DNA of 64,000 bases from Adiantum capillus-veneris (taxonomy: Eukaryota > Streptophyta > Polypodiopsida > Polypodiales > Pteridaceae): positions 115,604,049 through 115,668,048 of the forward strand of contig CM043953.1 in the NCBI GenBank assembly GCA_014529385.2, written 5' to 3'. The position numbers were made by a program, and so were the translations under genes. Position 1 is the stretch's first letter; every line of letters begins with the position of its first letter. Shown piece after piece: positions 10,005 to 21,727 of the stretch. The notes under the pieces were generated by a model. It was not told the origin of the DNA, made no database searches, and was given only the letters and a program-made list of their open reading frames with translations.

Positions 10005-10700
10005 TCACTCAACCAAGGGGTTACCATCCCAACCTTCTTGACTAGCCACACGAAGACTAGGAATTACAAACTCCCAGGGCATCACCGCTTCTTGGCCATA
10101 TACCATTTTAAATGGTGTACAATTGATAGCTACTTTATACGCAGTCCGATAGGCCCATAAAGCTGACGTAAGCTTTAGATCCCAGTCAGTGCGATGTGCT
10201 TCAACGGTCTTTGTCAAAACAGAGATGAGAGTTTTGTTTGTACTCTCCGCTTCGCCATTTTCTTGAGGATAATATGGTGTAGACTTGTGGTGGGATATCA
10301 TGAAGTTGGATGTGAGTTCTTTTATTACTTCATTTATAAAATGAGTATCATTATCACTCACAATCTCAAAAGGACATCCAAATCGTGCAATTATGTTTTC
10401 AAAGAGAAACTTAGATGTTGTTATTGCATCTGCTTTGCGTGAAGCTTTGGCTTCAGCCCACTTTGTCACATAGTCAGTAGCCACAATTATGTACCGAGAT
10501 TGAGTATTGCGAGCTGCAGGACTAATGGGGCCTACAAAGTCTAAGCCCCACTTTTCAAATGGTTGGGTTACCTTAATAGGGTGTAAAGGCATTCGATCTT
10601 TTCGTTGGGTAGTCTTGTATCTTTGGCACTCATCACATCCTCTTGCAAAAAGTGATGCATCTTTAAATAATGTGGACCACCAATACCCTGATTGTAACAC
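10005..10700 (-). pseudogene. Element G: integrase catalytic core
   Basis: Integrase joins cDNA ends to the chromosome. The frame shows the second half of the zinc finger (CDECQRYKT), the first Asp (KWGLDFVGPISP), second Asp (FEIVSDNDTHFINE) and Glu (PYYPQENGEAESTNK), so the DDE triad is complete. It overlaps the RNase H frame in another phase near 10600-10700, where a frameshift has split the polyprotein around the zinc finger (GYWWSTLF). Confidence 0.85.
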
Positions 10701-11574
10701 CTTCTAGCAGTCAATTCACCTGAAAAATGTCCTCCAGCGACACCCATATGTGCTTCTTGCAATATGTATAAATACTTATCCTCACAAGCGCATCGTCTAA
10801 GAATGTCATCTTTCTCTAGCTTGTAGAGAGTTCCAGCAATTAACGAATAGGGTTCGCATTCTTTGATTAGTCTTCGAGCAACATCCTTACGAAGCTCTTT
10901 GGGTGGAAAACCATTAACTAGAAAGTTAACAATCTTTTCACTCCATTCAGGAATAGTCTCTACCATAAATAGGGGTGTGTCAGGCAAATCATCATCAACT
11001 CCTGTGGGAGCTTCCCCATTTGTTATGCAAGACAAATGATCGGCCATGAGATGTTTTTTACCAGGCCTCACCACAACAGTAAAATCAAATTCCAAAAGAA
11101 TTAATAACCATCGTGAAATTTGTCCTGCTGCGCACGGTTTGTTGACTAAGTACAACAATGCTTGATGATCCACATAAAAAACAAACTTGGTAGCAAGAAG
11201 ATAATATCAAAATTTCTTTACTGAATAGATCATAGCTAAACCTTCTCGCTCTGTAGTAGTGTAGTTCTTTTCAGAATCGTTTAATTGGCGACTAGCAAAG
11301 CTAATGGGGTAGTCCAATTTATGTTCTCCCGGTTGAGTTAGAACACACCCAATAGGTAAGTTTGATGCATCAATATGCACATGGAAAATAGCATTCTAGT
11401 CTGGTGCTCTTAAAATTGGAGCACTTGCTAGGGCCTTTTTCAATACTTCATAAGATTGGTCACACTCCTCGGTCCACTTAAACTCAATGAGAATCTTATA
11501 TAAGGGACGAGCTATGTCAGCAAAAAGTAAAATAAACCGTCTATAATAGCCGACATGGCCCATGAATCTTTGAA
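10568..11574 (-). pseudogene. Element G: RT end and RNase H
   Basis: From 11574 downward the translation gives the end of RT and RNase H (RQLNDSEKNYTTTEREGLAM, then DHQALLYLVNKPCAAGQ), then the connecting region and the HX6H-type zinc-finger start (EAHMGVAGGHFSG). Only 10568-11173 is an uninterrupted frame; stops and a frameshift occur above it. Element B is inserted at 11575, and the rest of RT resumes at 19788. Confidence 0.8.
11570..11574. repeat. Element B target-site duplication
   Basis: TTGAA here and TTCAA at 19788-19792, one mismatch. The two flanks join to give the RT coding sequence of element G. Confidence 0.65.
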
Positions 11575-12780
11575 TGTAATGGAATTAGCCTTTTAACTTG
11601 AGTTGTAGCGGAAAGTAAATAACATATTGAGCATTGCCTCGAGTATTCTTTAGTGTGTAGATGTATAGTAAGAAAGAAAGTGCTTGGATAGAGAGAGAGA
11701 GCAACACTTAACACATTACTTCATTAACATGGCATGATCAATACTTGTAAAAGAGAGTGAGAGTTTAGAGAAATTGACACCAATACAGGACCGGATTAGT
11801 TGGAGCCGGTCCCCCCTCCAATAGGCATTTTTATTATAGATTCTTCCATGACGGAAGACTTGTTTACAATACAACTGTTTGTGTTCCTTGAGACCTTCTT
11901 GATGAGATGAACATGGTAAGCTTCACTCACCAAGAATTAGCATAACTACAACAATAAACATGATTAGCATGAATTTGAAAAATGCCCAACCTCAATCCCA
12001 AGACCTCAAAAACCATTAAAGGTGAGGAGAGCTAGCAGGGAGTGAGGAGGAAGAGAGGAGTAGAAGTAGCTCTACTAGAAAGAAATAACCCCTTGCACAT
12101 AATCACTCATAGCTCTTGTAGCATAGCTTAGCATAGAGTTAATGGAGATTAGAGCGATTGATAAGCAAGCATAAGCATTCTCTTGTGTGGATTTGCATCC
12201 ATAGCCAAGAGCTTGTGGTAGTAGGCTAAGCTAGCACCCCCCTTGCTTAAGCATAGCCCCTGCTTAAGCACAACCCCTACTTGCTTGAGTAGTGTGTCTC
12301 TACACTTGAGAAGTGGCCCCTTTCCTTTCATAAGGGTATGGGTCCTTGGTGAGATGCTCACTTACTATCTACCTCCCCCCTTTGTAGGGCTCGCCTCCTC
12401 TTTAGTAGCAAGTACTTTTAACTTGGTAAGCAGGTAACCCCCCTGCTTAAGCACAGCCCTAGCTTAAGCAAGCTACCCCCTTGCCTGCTTGGACTTTAGT
12501 GATTAAAGAGTAAAATTTTAAAGACTATGTCTTAAAGCTTTTAACACTTAACTTTGGAGGCTTTAATGAAGACAACCCTAAGGTCTTTTTCTCCATTAGT
12601 TAACCTTTCTCTTTGATAGACCTTTTCTCATATGGGCCCCTTTACCATTGGCCCTGTGCTTAAATAGATCTATAAGAACATCTATATCTTAACCCTTGTT
12701 CTCGTTTATTCTCCCACATTAAATGATCAGTTTAATATGAGAAAATAATTTGGGTTCTTCAGATATTAGATTTTATGGCA
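11575..12780 (-). mobile_element. Element B 3' LTR
   Basis: On the minus strand it begins TGCCATAAAATC (a G-for-A change from the usual TGTCATAAAATC, seen as TATGGCA at 12780) and ends CATTACA at 11575. It lacks about 250 bases present in the 5' LTR (18980-19240). It contains three TGCTTAAGCA palindromes and one AGCTTAAGCA. Confidence 0.9.
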
Positions 12781-12794
12781 TTACCTCTCTCTTG
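12781..12794 (-). promoter_or_regulatory. Element B polypurine tract
   Basis: Minus-strand CAAGAGAGAGGTAA directly before the 3' LTR, same as in A. Confidence 0.85.
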
Positions 12795-13139
12795 AAATCA
12801 TAGTCATCCTCGACTACGAGGTAGAAGAGATAAAGCCTTAGTCATTAGTCAATTTTACTTAGCGGGTAGAGGATCCCTTTTTACCCTACGACATCTTTCC
12901 AAGATGGATGACTAATCCATTTGGTGCTTGGGAGACGTAGCTGCCGCAAGCATGTCTGCTCTTTAGTCCATTTCATTCTCCCAAAGTAGAGTGACAAATT
13001 CTACTTGGTGTTTGAGAGACGTCGTCATCACAAACATGATTCTAAGCATGCATACTAGTTAATTTTGTGCACAATTAAAAAGAGGACTAGTCTTATAAGA
13101 AAAAAATATGAGTCATTTAAAAGAAATTTGTATATTTGC
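12795..13139 (-). other. Element B 3' untranslated region
   Basis: Aligns with 4615-4965 of A; no coding sequence. Confidence 0.65.
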
Positions 13140-14630
13140 TTACTCTAATGTAGCATTGTAAGCATTGACAAGGTTCATACTATCCTTAAGCTGTACTCCT
13201 TGCATCCATCTAGCATCTTCAAAAGGATAATTTTTGAACTTAATAAGATACCGTCGTATAATCTTACCATGTTGTAGTACCTTGTCTTCATGCTGAAGGA
13301 CAGCTTCGGGTTGTAGCACCTCTTCTTGGTCTTCAACTTCGGGAGGATCTTCAATAATTGGTTCAGTTGGTGGCTCTCCTTTGTAGGGCTTAAGTAGGCT
13401 TACATGAAAGGCATTGTGTATGAGCCAATGGTTGGGCAACTTGCATTGATAAGCCGTCTCATTGATGGGCTTCAAGATTTGGAAAGGATCATAGTATCTT
13501 TTTGCTAGTTTAGCATAATACTTTTGATGGCCTGTATGATTTTTGCCTGTCGTTTGCCTTAATCGAGCCTTAGGAAACTTGAGTAAGACCCAATAATTTT
13601 CTTTGAACATTAAGGCTCTTCTGTGCTTATCAGCAGCATCTTTTTGCCTTTGTTGAGAGATGGATATAGCCTCCCTAATCTTTTGAAAATATTCTTGTAG
13701 GTCACGGCTATATTCATCGGCGGCGAAGATCTTCCCATGTACTTTGAGTAGCAAGGGGCTTTTAGGTCTTCCCTCAATGATCTCAAGAGGTGCTTTTCCC
13801 GTAGAAGTATTATTGTAAGCATACTCTACAAGAGGTAAGTACTTTTCCCATTGTGAGCGTTGATCTACTTTGGTAACATACGTTTTGAGTAGATCGAGTA
13901 TCGTAAGATTGGCTATCTCACTTTGGCCATCCGTTTGTGGGTGATAGGCCGAAGAGAAATTCAATCTTGTTCCTAAATTTTCAAAGAGACCTTTCCAAAA
14001 ATTACTAGTCATTCTAGGATCTCTATCTGACACGATGGATGTGGGTAATCCATGGTGCTTGAAAATCTGAGATATGAAGAGAGCTTCCATTTGGTGTGCC
14101 TTAATAGTCTTTTTGACAGGAATAAAATGTGCTTGCTTGCTAAACCTGTCAACTATTTTCCATATTCCTGTATTCCCATGGATAGACTTGGGTAATCCAA
14201 AGATGAAATCCATGGATATACTCTCCCATGGTGAATTTGGAATAGGCAATGGTTGGAGTAATCCAGGTTGTTTCCCTCTATCATACTTGGTCTTTTGACA
14301 TACTACACATTTTGATACATAGTCTTGTATGTCCACTTTCATGGTAGGCCAATAGAAGTACGTCTCTACTCCTCGAATAGTAGGTTGAATACATCTATGC
14401 CCCGCATATGGAGGCGCATGGGATTCATACATAACTTTCTCACGAAGGGAATGGGTAACACATAGCCTATTGCCGTGGAGAAGATAACCATCTTGCAAGG
14501 TGAATGGTTCCTCTTTCTTCCCCAAAGCAAGGGCTGACATTATGTCTCTAAAGTCAGGGTCAGTAGCATACTCATCTATCATAGAGGATAGATCATTGTG
14601 AGTAGCTATAGACACCGCATTAACTTTTGG
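13140..14630 (-). pseudogene. Element B integrase with chromodomain
   Basis: The best-preserved integrase of the family, open for 491 codons (13140-14615). In order: H2C2 zinc finger (HAPPYAGH ... CVVCQKTK), DDE core with D (SMDFIFGLP), D (SDRDPRMTSNFW) and E (TDGQSEIANL), C-terminal GPY-like domain (RYYDPFQILKPINETAYQ), and a C-terminal chromodomain (YLIKFKNYPFEDARW, residues about 450-480). It is cut off from RNase H by a TGA at about 14628 that replaces the Trp codon seen in C (SRWPKVN). As a separate unit it has no start signal of its own, so it is a fragment of a broken polyprotein. Confidence 0.9.
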
Positions 14631-15584
14631 TCATCGTGAAAGTGCATGGGCAACTTGATTGTGCTTACCAGATATGTGAGCAATATGGAAATTAAATTGC
14701 GAAAGAAAATTTGCCCACCTCATTTGTTTGTCGGAAAGCTTGGTTTGCGTCATGAAATACTTGAGACTTTGGTGGTCGGTTCGTAGGATAAATGGAGTCC
14801 CCAATAGGTAGTGCTTCCATGTGTTTAGGGCATGTAGAACAGCTAAAAGCTCTTTCTCATAAATGCCCAAGACTCATTCATCAGTATTGAGCCTTCAGCT
14901 CTCATATGCTATGGCATGCCCTTCTTGAAGCAAAACTACTCCAAGGCAATCTCCACAAGCATCACATTGGACTTCAAATGGCTTTGAGAGATCCGGAAGC
15001 ACGAGGACTGGTGGGGAAGTAAGCTTCTCTTTGAGATTTTCAAAAGCATTTTGCTCCTTAGCAGTCCATACAAACTTAACGTTCTTCTTAGTTAAGTCGT
15101 GTAGTGGTCCTGCTACTTGAGAGAATTTTGCTATGAAGCGTCTATAGTATGCACACATACCAATAAAGCTTCTTAGCTCATGTAGATCTCTTGGGTTAGG
15201 CCATGCTTTTATTACCTCTAACTTTGATGGATCCATTTGGATACCATCTTTAGAGATAATATGACCTAGGTATTGAATCTCTTGAAGGAAGAATTTTCTT
15301 TCTTTTTGGTTGAGATAAAGCTTGTTCTCCCTCAATGCTTGAAAAATCACTTGGAGATGTTGCTTATGTTCCTCCAAAGACTTGGAGTAGATGATGATAT
15401 CATCAAAGAATACTCCAGTGAATTTGCGGTATGGTCTAAAAATTTTCTCCATCAAACTATTGAACGTAGCTGGTGCATTAGTCAAGCCAAAATGCATGAC
15501 TAGATATTCATAAAGACCAAACGTTGTGCGAAACGCGGTCTTTAAGATGTCTTCATCCACTATCCTTATTTGATGATATCCACT
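14631..15584 (-). pseudogene. Element B RT (second part) and RNase H
   Basis: 14895-15560 holds the RT catalytic motif FFDDIIIYSK and the connection (YRRFIAKFSQVAGPLHDLTK). RNase H follows with QCDACGDCLGVVLLQEG, then two close stops (14870-14895), then 14631-14870 with RTDHQSLKYFMTQT and FNFHIAHISGKHNQVAHALS. Stops replace Arg and Gln codons. Upstream, TAG at 15585 replaces the Lys of RIDLKSGY in A. Confidence 0.88.
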
Positions 15585-17273
15585 CTAAAGGTCAATCCTA
15601 CTGAAGTAGGTCGAGCCTTGTAGCTTATCAAATAGATCTTCTACCCGAGGTACGGGAAATCTGTTTTTGATAGTGATATGGTTTAGTGCTCGATAGTCCA
15701 CACACATATGGTATGTACCATCTTTCTTTTGCACTAAAAGGACTGGAGAACAAAAGGGAGAGGAACTAGGCCTCACCATCCCTTTGTCTACCAGTTCTTG
15801 TACTTGCCTCATGACCTCCTCTTGTTGAGCTTGTGAGACTCGATAAGGAGGCTTGTTAGGTGGTGAGCTTCCAGGAAGGAGCTCAATGCGATGGTCATCA
15901 TCCCCTCGTTTTGGAGGTAAATCCATAGGGATATCATTGATGAACACATTTTGGAATCCTTTTAGAAAATTAGACAAGTCTAACTCTTCTTGATTCCCAT
16001 TATTTACATTTGATGAAACATTAGTATCTTTTAGAGACTCTTTGACAAAAATCATGTACGCAAAAACTGAGCTCTTCATTGACTTATCAAAAGCAAGAGG
16101 ATTTACAAGTGGAATAGTGCGACCACGCTCACTAGCATCTATATACATGTTCTTTTCCCTGTAGGTGAAGTAGATTTTTCTTTCAGGGAACTTCATGTTG
16201 GCAGCCATGCGATCAAACCATGGTTCCCCTAAGATAACATCCTCATGTTGGAGAGGAGAGATGAAGAAGTCTTCTTTGTCGACATAGCTTTGGACATGAA
16301 GCCTCAACTTCCCAATCAAGGGAGTAACGGAGGCTTGTTGTCCCTTGAAAGTTGCATCAGCCACTACTATATCTCCCATCTCAAAAGCTTGAATGCCCAA
16401 CTTGGTGGCCAAATCTATTGATATGAAGTTGAGAGTAGAGCCAGGGTCAAACAAGATAAAGGCATCATGCTCTCTTACCTTTCCCCAAGCATAGGAAAGT
16501 GATGATCCTTTGCAATGAGCATCCTCTTTTGGAGCTTCGATGGTAGAATCCCTAGGAGTCTCAGTGCGAGCATTCTTCTTGGGGCAAGAACGATAGCCAT
16601 GTCCTTGCTCCCCACACTTGAAACACTTATGGTCCTTGCGAAAAGCTTCAAGCTCTTCACGATAGAGTTTGTTTTTACCTTTGTAAACTCCCTTCTCCTT
16701 GGACCGATTGTTGTTGTTGTTTTTGGAATTGGCTTGGGAAGCATTTTGAACATTGGTTTTTCCCTTTGCATCATTTTTGTCTTTGTTTTCCATGGGCTTG
16801 ACATTACGTCTAGCCCCTTGATGGAAATTGATGCGTGAATCCACCATGGTGTGATGGATTACTTCGCTAATAGTACCGGGCCGTTGAGAGTTGATGTATT
16901 CGGCCATCTCTTCAGGTAATCCCGCACAGAATTGTTGCATTTTCTCGGTAAATTCTATCTTTTGAAAGACAGTAGCCTTGAGATGTAAATCCCAAAACTT
17001 GTCTACATATTTGTGGATAGACTCATGGGAGAGGAGCTTCAAGCTGCACCATTTGGTAAGCACTTTGTCCTTTGCATCGCTTGCAAGGAATTGCTTCATG
17101 ATGGAAATTCGTAGAGTTTTCCATGTCTTTGGGGCTTCACCATTTCCACGAAGGCTAGCCCACCATTGACGAGCTGATTTTTGGAAGTGCATAGCTACAT
17201 GGCGTAGCTTGGAGGACTCTGTGAAGCCCTCATCTCCAAAGGCCGCATCAAATTGTTGAATGAAGTCCAACAC
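15585..17273 (-). pseudogene. Element B gag (C-terminal), protease and RT start
   Basis: 562 open codons: gag domain ([26 protein letters not shown]), CCHC knuckle [14 protein letters not shown], protease [13 protein letters not shown], linker, then the first part of RT ([19 protein letters not shown] to FSRIDL). It is joined to the N-terminal Gag by a frameshift: four extra bases near 17270-17280 relative to A and C. It ends at a TAG inside RT. Confidence 0.9.
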
Positions 17274-17916
17274 TTAATTTGTCAGTAGCACCAAAGGTGC
17301 CATCATAGGTGAGAAAAGAGATACTCTTTCCTCCCTCCTTGAACTTATTTAACTTTTGTGACCTTCGCCATGCAGGAAATGATTTGCGATGTCCTCCCCT
17401 CTTGTATTCTCTAGGAGAATAGCCATAACTTTCGTCGGAAGAGGAGGAAGGTGAAGAAGAAGGAGAAGAGGGTGACCTCTTCCTAGCCCTTTTCTTCCTT
17501 TGTTTCCTCTCTTGCCTTTCAGAATGATGAGGAAAAGGACTATGTGTTGATCTTTTCCTCTTGGGAGGAGTGGACGATCGTCTAGACCGCCGTCTTCGTG
17601 GAGCCACATCTTCTGAGGAACTTAAACTTTCATTGCTTTCTTGCTCCTTGGATTCCTCCTCTCGAATGGGAGAGAGTCGTCTTTTGGGGGTCTCTTCAAG
17701 AGGCCTCCTAATCTCTCTCTCCTCTTGGAGAGGAAGGGAAATTCCATAAGCACGAAGTTGTTGAGTAACTTCTGCATGCAAAGCAGGGTTGCCCATAGCT
17801 TGCTGTAACCTAGTGATGAGATAATTCACAAACATGGGAGCATCATCATTAGCACCTTCATGTGCAAAATCAAAGCTATCAATGTTCATTCTACTCTCTT
17901 GATTATTGTCAGCCAT
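17248..17916 (-). pseudogene. Element B gag (N-terminal)
   Basis: Starts MADNNQESRMN at 17916; an in-frame upstream ATG at 17958 is probably not the native start because A and C begin at MADNN. It contains the Ser/Arg-rich basic tract typical of this family (APRRRRSRRSS, KRKRSTHSPFP, RKRSPSSPSSSPSSSS). The frame is lost after SFLTYDGTFGATDK. Confidence 0.88.
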
Positions 17917-18317
17917 GTTAACAAAATTTATATATGTACTTAGTGTATGTTTTGGCAATTCAAAACCTTAGTTGCCACTCCGCTTAGCCTTTGAAAATCG
18001 GCTCTTAAGTATCTACACCCACGGCTCGAAGTGTTTAATTATAGAGAGTAGAGGAGTAGGTCTATCATAGCAGAGTTGCCAAGGGCTAGCTCCTTTCGGA
18101 CTTCTTATGGCTCAATAATGGTAAAGCCATAGGCAAGTCTAAAAAAACTCCATTATTAAGTCCAAATCTCCCAAGGTGAGCACCATCCCCCACATAGTGG
18201 GCTCAACAAAACCGATAATAGATCCCAGTTCCACTTACCCTAATATAATTAACAACATCAACCATTTATAGGCTACTTAAGGACCTCTCTTCTTAAGCAA
18301 GAAAAGAGAAACCAAAT
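17917..18317 (-). other. Element B leader
   Basis: Non-coding leader between primer-binding site and gag, matching the leaders of A and C. Confidence 0.7.
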
Positions 18318-18329
18318 GCTCTGATACCA
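18318..18329 (-). promoter_or_regulatory. Element B primer-binding site
   Basis: Minus-strand TGGTATCAGAGC, complementary to the 3' end of plant initiator tRNA-Met, one base inside the 5' LTR. Confidence 0.9.
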
Positions 18330-18330
18330 A

Positions 18331-19787
18331 TGTAATGGAATTAGCCTTTTAACTTGAGTTGGAGCGGAAAGTAAATAACATATACAGCATTGCCTTGAGT
18401 ATTCTTTAGTGTGTAGATGCATAGTGAGAAAGAAAGTGCTTGGATAGAGAGAGAGAAACACTTAACACATTACTTCATTAACATGGCATGATCAATACTT
18501 GTAAAAGAGAGTGAGAGTTTAGAGAAATTGACACCAATACAGGACCGGATTAGTTGGATCCGGTCCCCCCTCCAATAGGCATTTGTATTATAGATTCTTC
18601 CATGACGGAAGACTTGTTTACAATAAAACTGTTTGTGTTCCTTGAGACCTTCTTGATGAGATGAAGATGGTAAGATTCACTCACCAAGCATTAGCATAAC
18701 TACAACAATAAACATGATTAGCATGAATTTGAAAAATGCCCAGCCTCAATCCCAAGACCTCAAACACCATGAAAGGTGAGGAGAGCTAGCAGGGAGTGAG
18801 GAGGAAGAGAGAAGTAGAAGTAGCTCTACTAGAAAGAAATAACCCCTTGCACATAATCACTCATAGCTCTTGTAGCATAGCTTAGCATAGAGTTAATGGA
18901 GATTAGAGAGATTGATAAGCAAGCATAAGCATTCTCTTGTGTGGATTTGCATCCATAGCCAAGAGCTTGTGGTAGTAGGCACTCAACTTCTCAAGCTTGG
19001 AGAAGGAGATGGAATCCTTGCTTCACAAGAGTGTGTGAAGGGAAGAATGAAGGAGAGAGAGCTCATGGGAGGCTCAAATGAGAGGAAGAGTAAGCTAGCT
19101 AGGTCGAACCCCTTTCCTAGGGTTCCTTTGAAGTTGATTGGGCCATGTAGCCCTCTAGCCAATGAGAGCTGGGCTCCCTTTGGGGCAAGGTGTGTAGCCT
19201 CTTGACAAGTGTCCTTCTTTCCCTTTGTGAGGCTAACCTATCACCCCCCTTGCTTAAGCATAGCCCCTGCTTAAGCACAACCCCTACTTGCTTGAGTAGT
19301 GTGTCTCTACACTTGACAAGTGGCCCCTTTCCTTTCATAAGGGTATGGGTCCTTGGTGAGATGCTCACTTACTATCTACCTCCCCCCTTTGTAGGGATCT
19401 CCCCCTCTTTAGTAGCAAGTACTTTGAACTTGGTAAGCAGGCAACCCCCCTGCTTAAGCACAACCCTAGCTTAAGCAAGCTACCCCCTTGCCTACTTGGA
19501 CTTTAGTGATTAAAGAGTAAAATTTTAAAGACTATGTCTTAAATCTTTTAACACTTACCTTTGGAGGCTTTAATGAATACAACCCTAAGGTCTTTTGCTC
19601 CATTAGTTAACCTTTCTCTTTGATAGACCTTTTCTCATATGGGCCCCTTTACCATTGGCCCCATGCTTAAATATATCTATAAGAACATATATATCTTAAC
19701 CCTTGTTCCTCTTTATTCTCCCACATTAAATGATCAGTTTAATACGAGAAAATCATTTGGGTTGGTCAGATATTAGATTTTATGACA
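18331..19787 (-). mobile_element. Element B 5' LTR
   Basis: Minus strand TGTCATAAAATC (19787) to CATTACA (18331), 1457 bases. It retains the 250-base segment missing from the 3' copy. It holds TGCTTAAGCA at 19251, 19268 and 19451, and AGCTTAAGCA at 19468. Confidence 0.92.
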
Positions 19788-20598
19788 TTCAACACCCTTA
19801 TAGTTGGTGGGGTGGTGGCGATTCCAAAATCACTTGGATTTTGCCCTCATCTGTGGAGATACCATTTTTGGAACTATGTGCCCTAAAATAACTCCATGTT
19901 TAACCCAAAATTGGCATTTGAAAGGGTTTAATGAGATGCGATATAATCTGTAACTTTCAAACACCTTTCGTAGACATGATAAATGCTCTTCCCAAGAAGA
20001 GTAAATACAGAGGTCATCTAGGAAAGCTTTACAGAAGTCCCTTAAATACTCCTTGAAAGCAATGTTTATTAATCGTTGAAATGTAGCAAGTGGTTAGGCC
20101 AAAAGCCATCACACGAAATGCAAACACACCAAATTCTGACATGAAAGCAGTTTTAGCTTGGTCCTCTAATGCAATTGTGATTTCATTATAGCCGGAGTAC
20201 CCATCTAAAAAGCTATAGGATTCCTTGCTTGCTACCCTTTCCAGCACATGCTCTGAATATGGTAATGGATAATGATCTCTTCTAGTTGCTGCATTAACTT
20301 TTTTTAGATCCACGCACACTCTGAGTTTCCCATTTTTCTTTGGCACAATGACAATTGGTGAAACCCATTTCGAGTGCTCAATAGGGTATATGAATCCACA
20401 CTTCATAAGTTTTTCCAATTCTTCTTGAACAAATTTTGCGTACTTAGGATTCATAGGGTACGGTCTTTGTTGCACAGGCTTGGCAGTGCTACTCATGGGG
20501 ATGGTATGTTGGACTACCGAAGGTGGAACCCCTTTCCTGTCATGATAGGTCCAAGGAAATATGTCCTTGAATTCCTTGAGAAGCTCTTTTAAGCACAA
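19788..20598 (-). pseudogene. Element G reverse transcriptase (first part)
   Basis: Frame 20029-20598 includes WVSPIVIVPKKNGKLRVCVD, FLDGYSGYNEITIALEDQ and FRVMAFGLT. Translation continues in another phase to FLDDLCIYSSWEEH, the catalytic motif (L-D-D), and SLNPFKCQFWVKHGVILGHIV. It breaks again before element B. A run of four A near 20590 has one base too many to join the linker frame (VVLK) to KELLKEFKDIF. Confidence 0.82.
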
Positions 20599-21067
20599 CC
20601 TCCTCTATTTCGGTGAGGTCTTCTACAATAAACATAGGTTTGGATTCCTCACCGGGTTCTGCTAACTCTATCTCTTTAACTATTGCTGGGCCATCGTGTA
20701 CTCCACTACTTCCATTAATAGGACTCCTCTGAGCTTTGGTATACACCACCTTGCGATCTCCCGTGGTATAAGACTTGAAATGCTTAGGTGCAGGGTGTAA
20801 GTCTATGGTCTCTTTTTGTTCTATGGATCGTGCTTTATCCTCTACCTCCTTTGTTTGTTGAGATAATTCTTGATTTTGACGTCTCCTTGTCGTATGACTT
20901 AATTTAGTTTTCTTTGCAATCTCCAATTGCGCTATGTCATGAGGTTGCGGGCTACACCACATGACACTTTGGAGGTGTTCACCCCAATTGTTCACTAGCT
21001 TTTGATGAGCATCCAAAGCTCCCAAATAACATAGCCAATCTGCAGTGGAAAGAGATGCAACTTGCAA
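20540..21067 (-). pseudogene. Element G protease-RT linker
   Basis: 175 codons, hydrophilic, ending KPMFIVEDLTEIEEVVLK, which in element D corresponds to KPVYIATNLNPEEEEELLK directly before RT. It is therefore the linker upstream of RT. The upstream protease and gag expected beyond 21067 are not found. Confidence 0.65.
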
Positions 21068-21494
21068 GGTGGAGTGAAGAGAAGTGAGAGATAGTACAGA
21101 AGAGAGAGAGGGAGAGAATGTTCAACACATTTTTGGAGGGACCCCTTTATGGAGAGAAGGGGGGGAGAAATTAAGAGCCACTAGAGAGAGAAAGGATTGG
21201 TTTTTCCCCCAACCTTTTGGACTTTATAAGAGTTTTTCTCTTCATATTTTATAGAAGAGTACAAGGTTGACCACTTACTTTTAGGCCTTGGAATACTCAC
21301 CATTTCAATCCACATGGCATTCACCCATTTGCCAGTCCCTAATTTCATTTTTAATCCCATGGCAAACAAAGAGGTCCTCCTACACTCCATTCCCTTCCTA
21401 ATGTTGTGTGGCCTTGTGGATCCTTGATAGAACCTTGATATTATGTCATCCCTTCAATTGTCAAAGTCCCTTCATCTACTCAGGCCTTTACCAG
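21068..21494. other. Non-coding, purine-rich
   Basis: GA-rich stretch (21090-21200) followed by unmatched sequence. No ORF or element boundary recognised apart from the LTR-like start at 21495. Confidence 0.4.
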
Positions 21495-21668
21495 TGAGGC
21501 GGTCCGGGGAGGGCAACAAGAAGAGTGGCCTCTAAGCACCCTTGTAGGCTCCCGTGCTGCTCAATTGGGTTGGGGTTGGAGAAAACAACAAACACACACA
21601 CAAACCCACAACCTAACCCTACACAAATTTGGGGCACCACCTAGTTTTGGATGCGAACTAGGACGCGT

Positions 21669-21727
<59 letters not shown>

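Larger units (their letters stand above)
11575..19787 (-). mobile_element. Element B: full-length degenerate chromovirus
   Basis: 8.2 kb with both LTRs (11575-12780 and 18331-19787), primer-binding site, gag, protease, RT, RNase H, integrase, chromodomain and polypurine tract. Same overall family as A and C but clearly diverged (Gag starts MADNNQESRMNIDSF). Target duplication TTGAA left and TTCAA right (one mismatch) in the RT of G. The LTRs differ by very roughly 2-3% by eye plus a 250-base deletion in the left copy. Stops and a four-base insertion make it inactive. Confidence 0.92.
7780..21067 (-). mobile_element. Element G: old non-chromoviral Ty3/gypsy element, split by B
   Basis: On the minus strand the pieces read linker, RT (21067-19788), then after the 8.2-kb insertion of B, RT end, RNase H, zinc finger, integrase (11574-9717), then a protease-like domain and a W-[VI]-P-K repeat region (9716-8487). 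The RT, RNase H and integrase resemble those of D, not the chromoviruses A-C: KKNGKLRVCVDLKKVNAA, DHQALLYLVNKP, KWGLDFVGPISP. This suggests the Tat/Athila side of plant gypsy elements; that placement is tentative. No LTR or gag is identified, so limits are approximate. Confidence 0.75.

Noticed and set aside
13140-14615. 491-aa integrase-chromodomain frame as a domesticated gene
   Set aside because: It lies exactly in place within element B, begins after a mutated stop and has no promoter or start of its own.
20580-20600. Programmed frameshift at the AAAA run in element G
   Set aside because: G has other disabling shifts nearby, and no slippery heptamer or downstream structure is evident; simple decay is enough.
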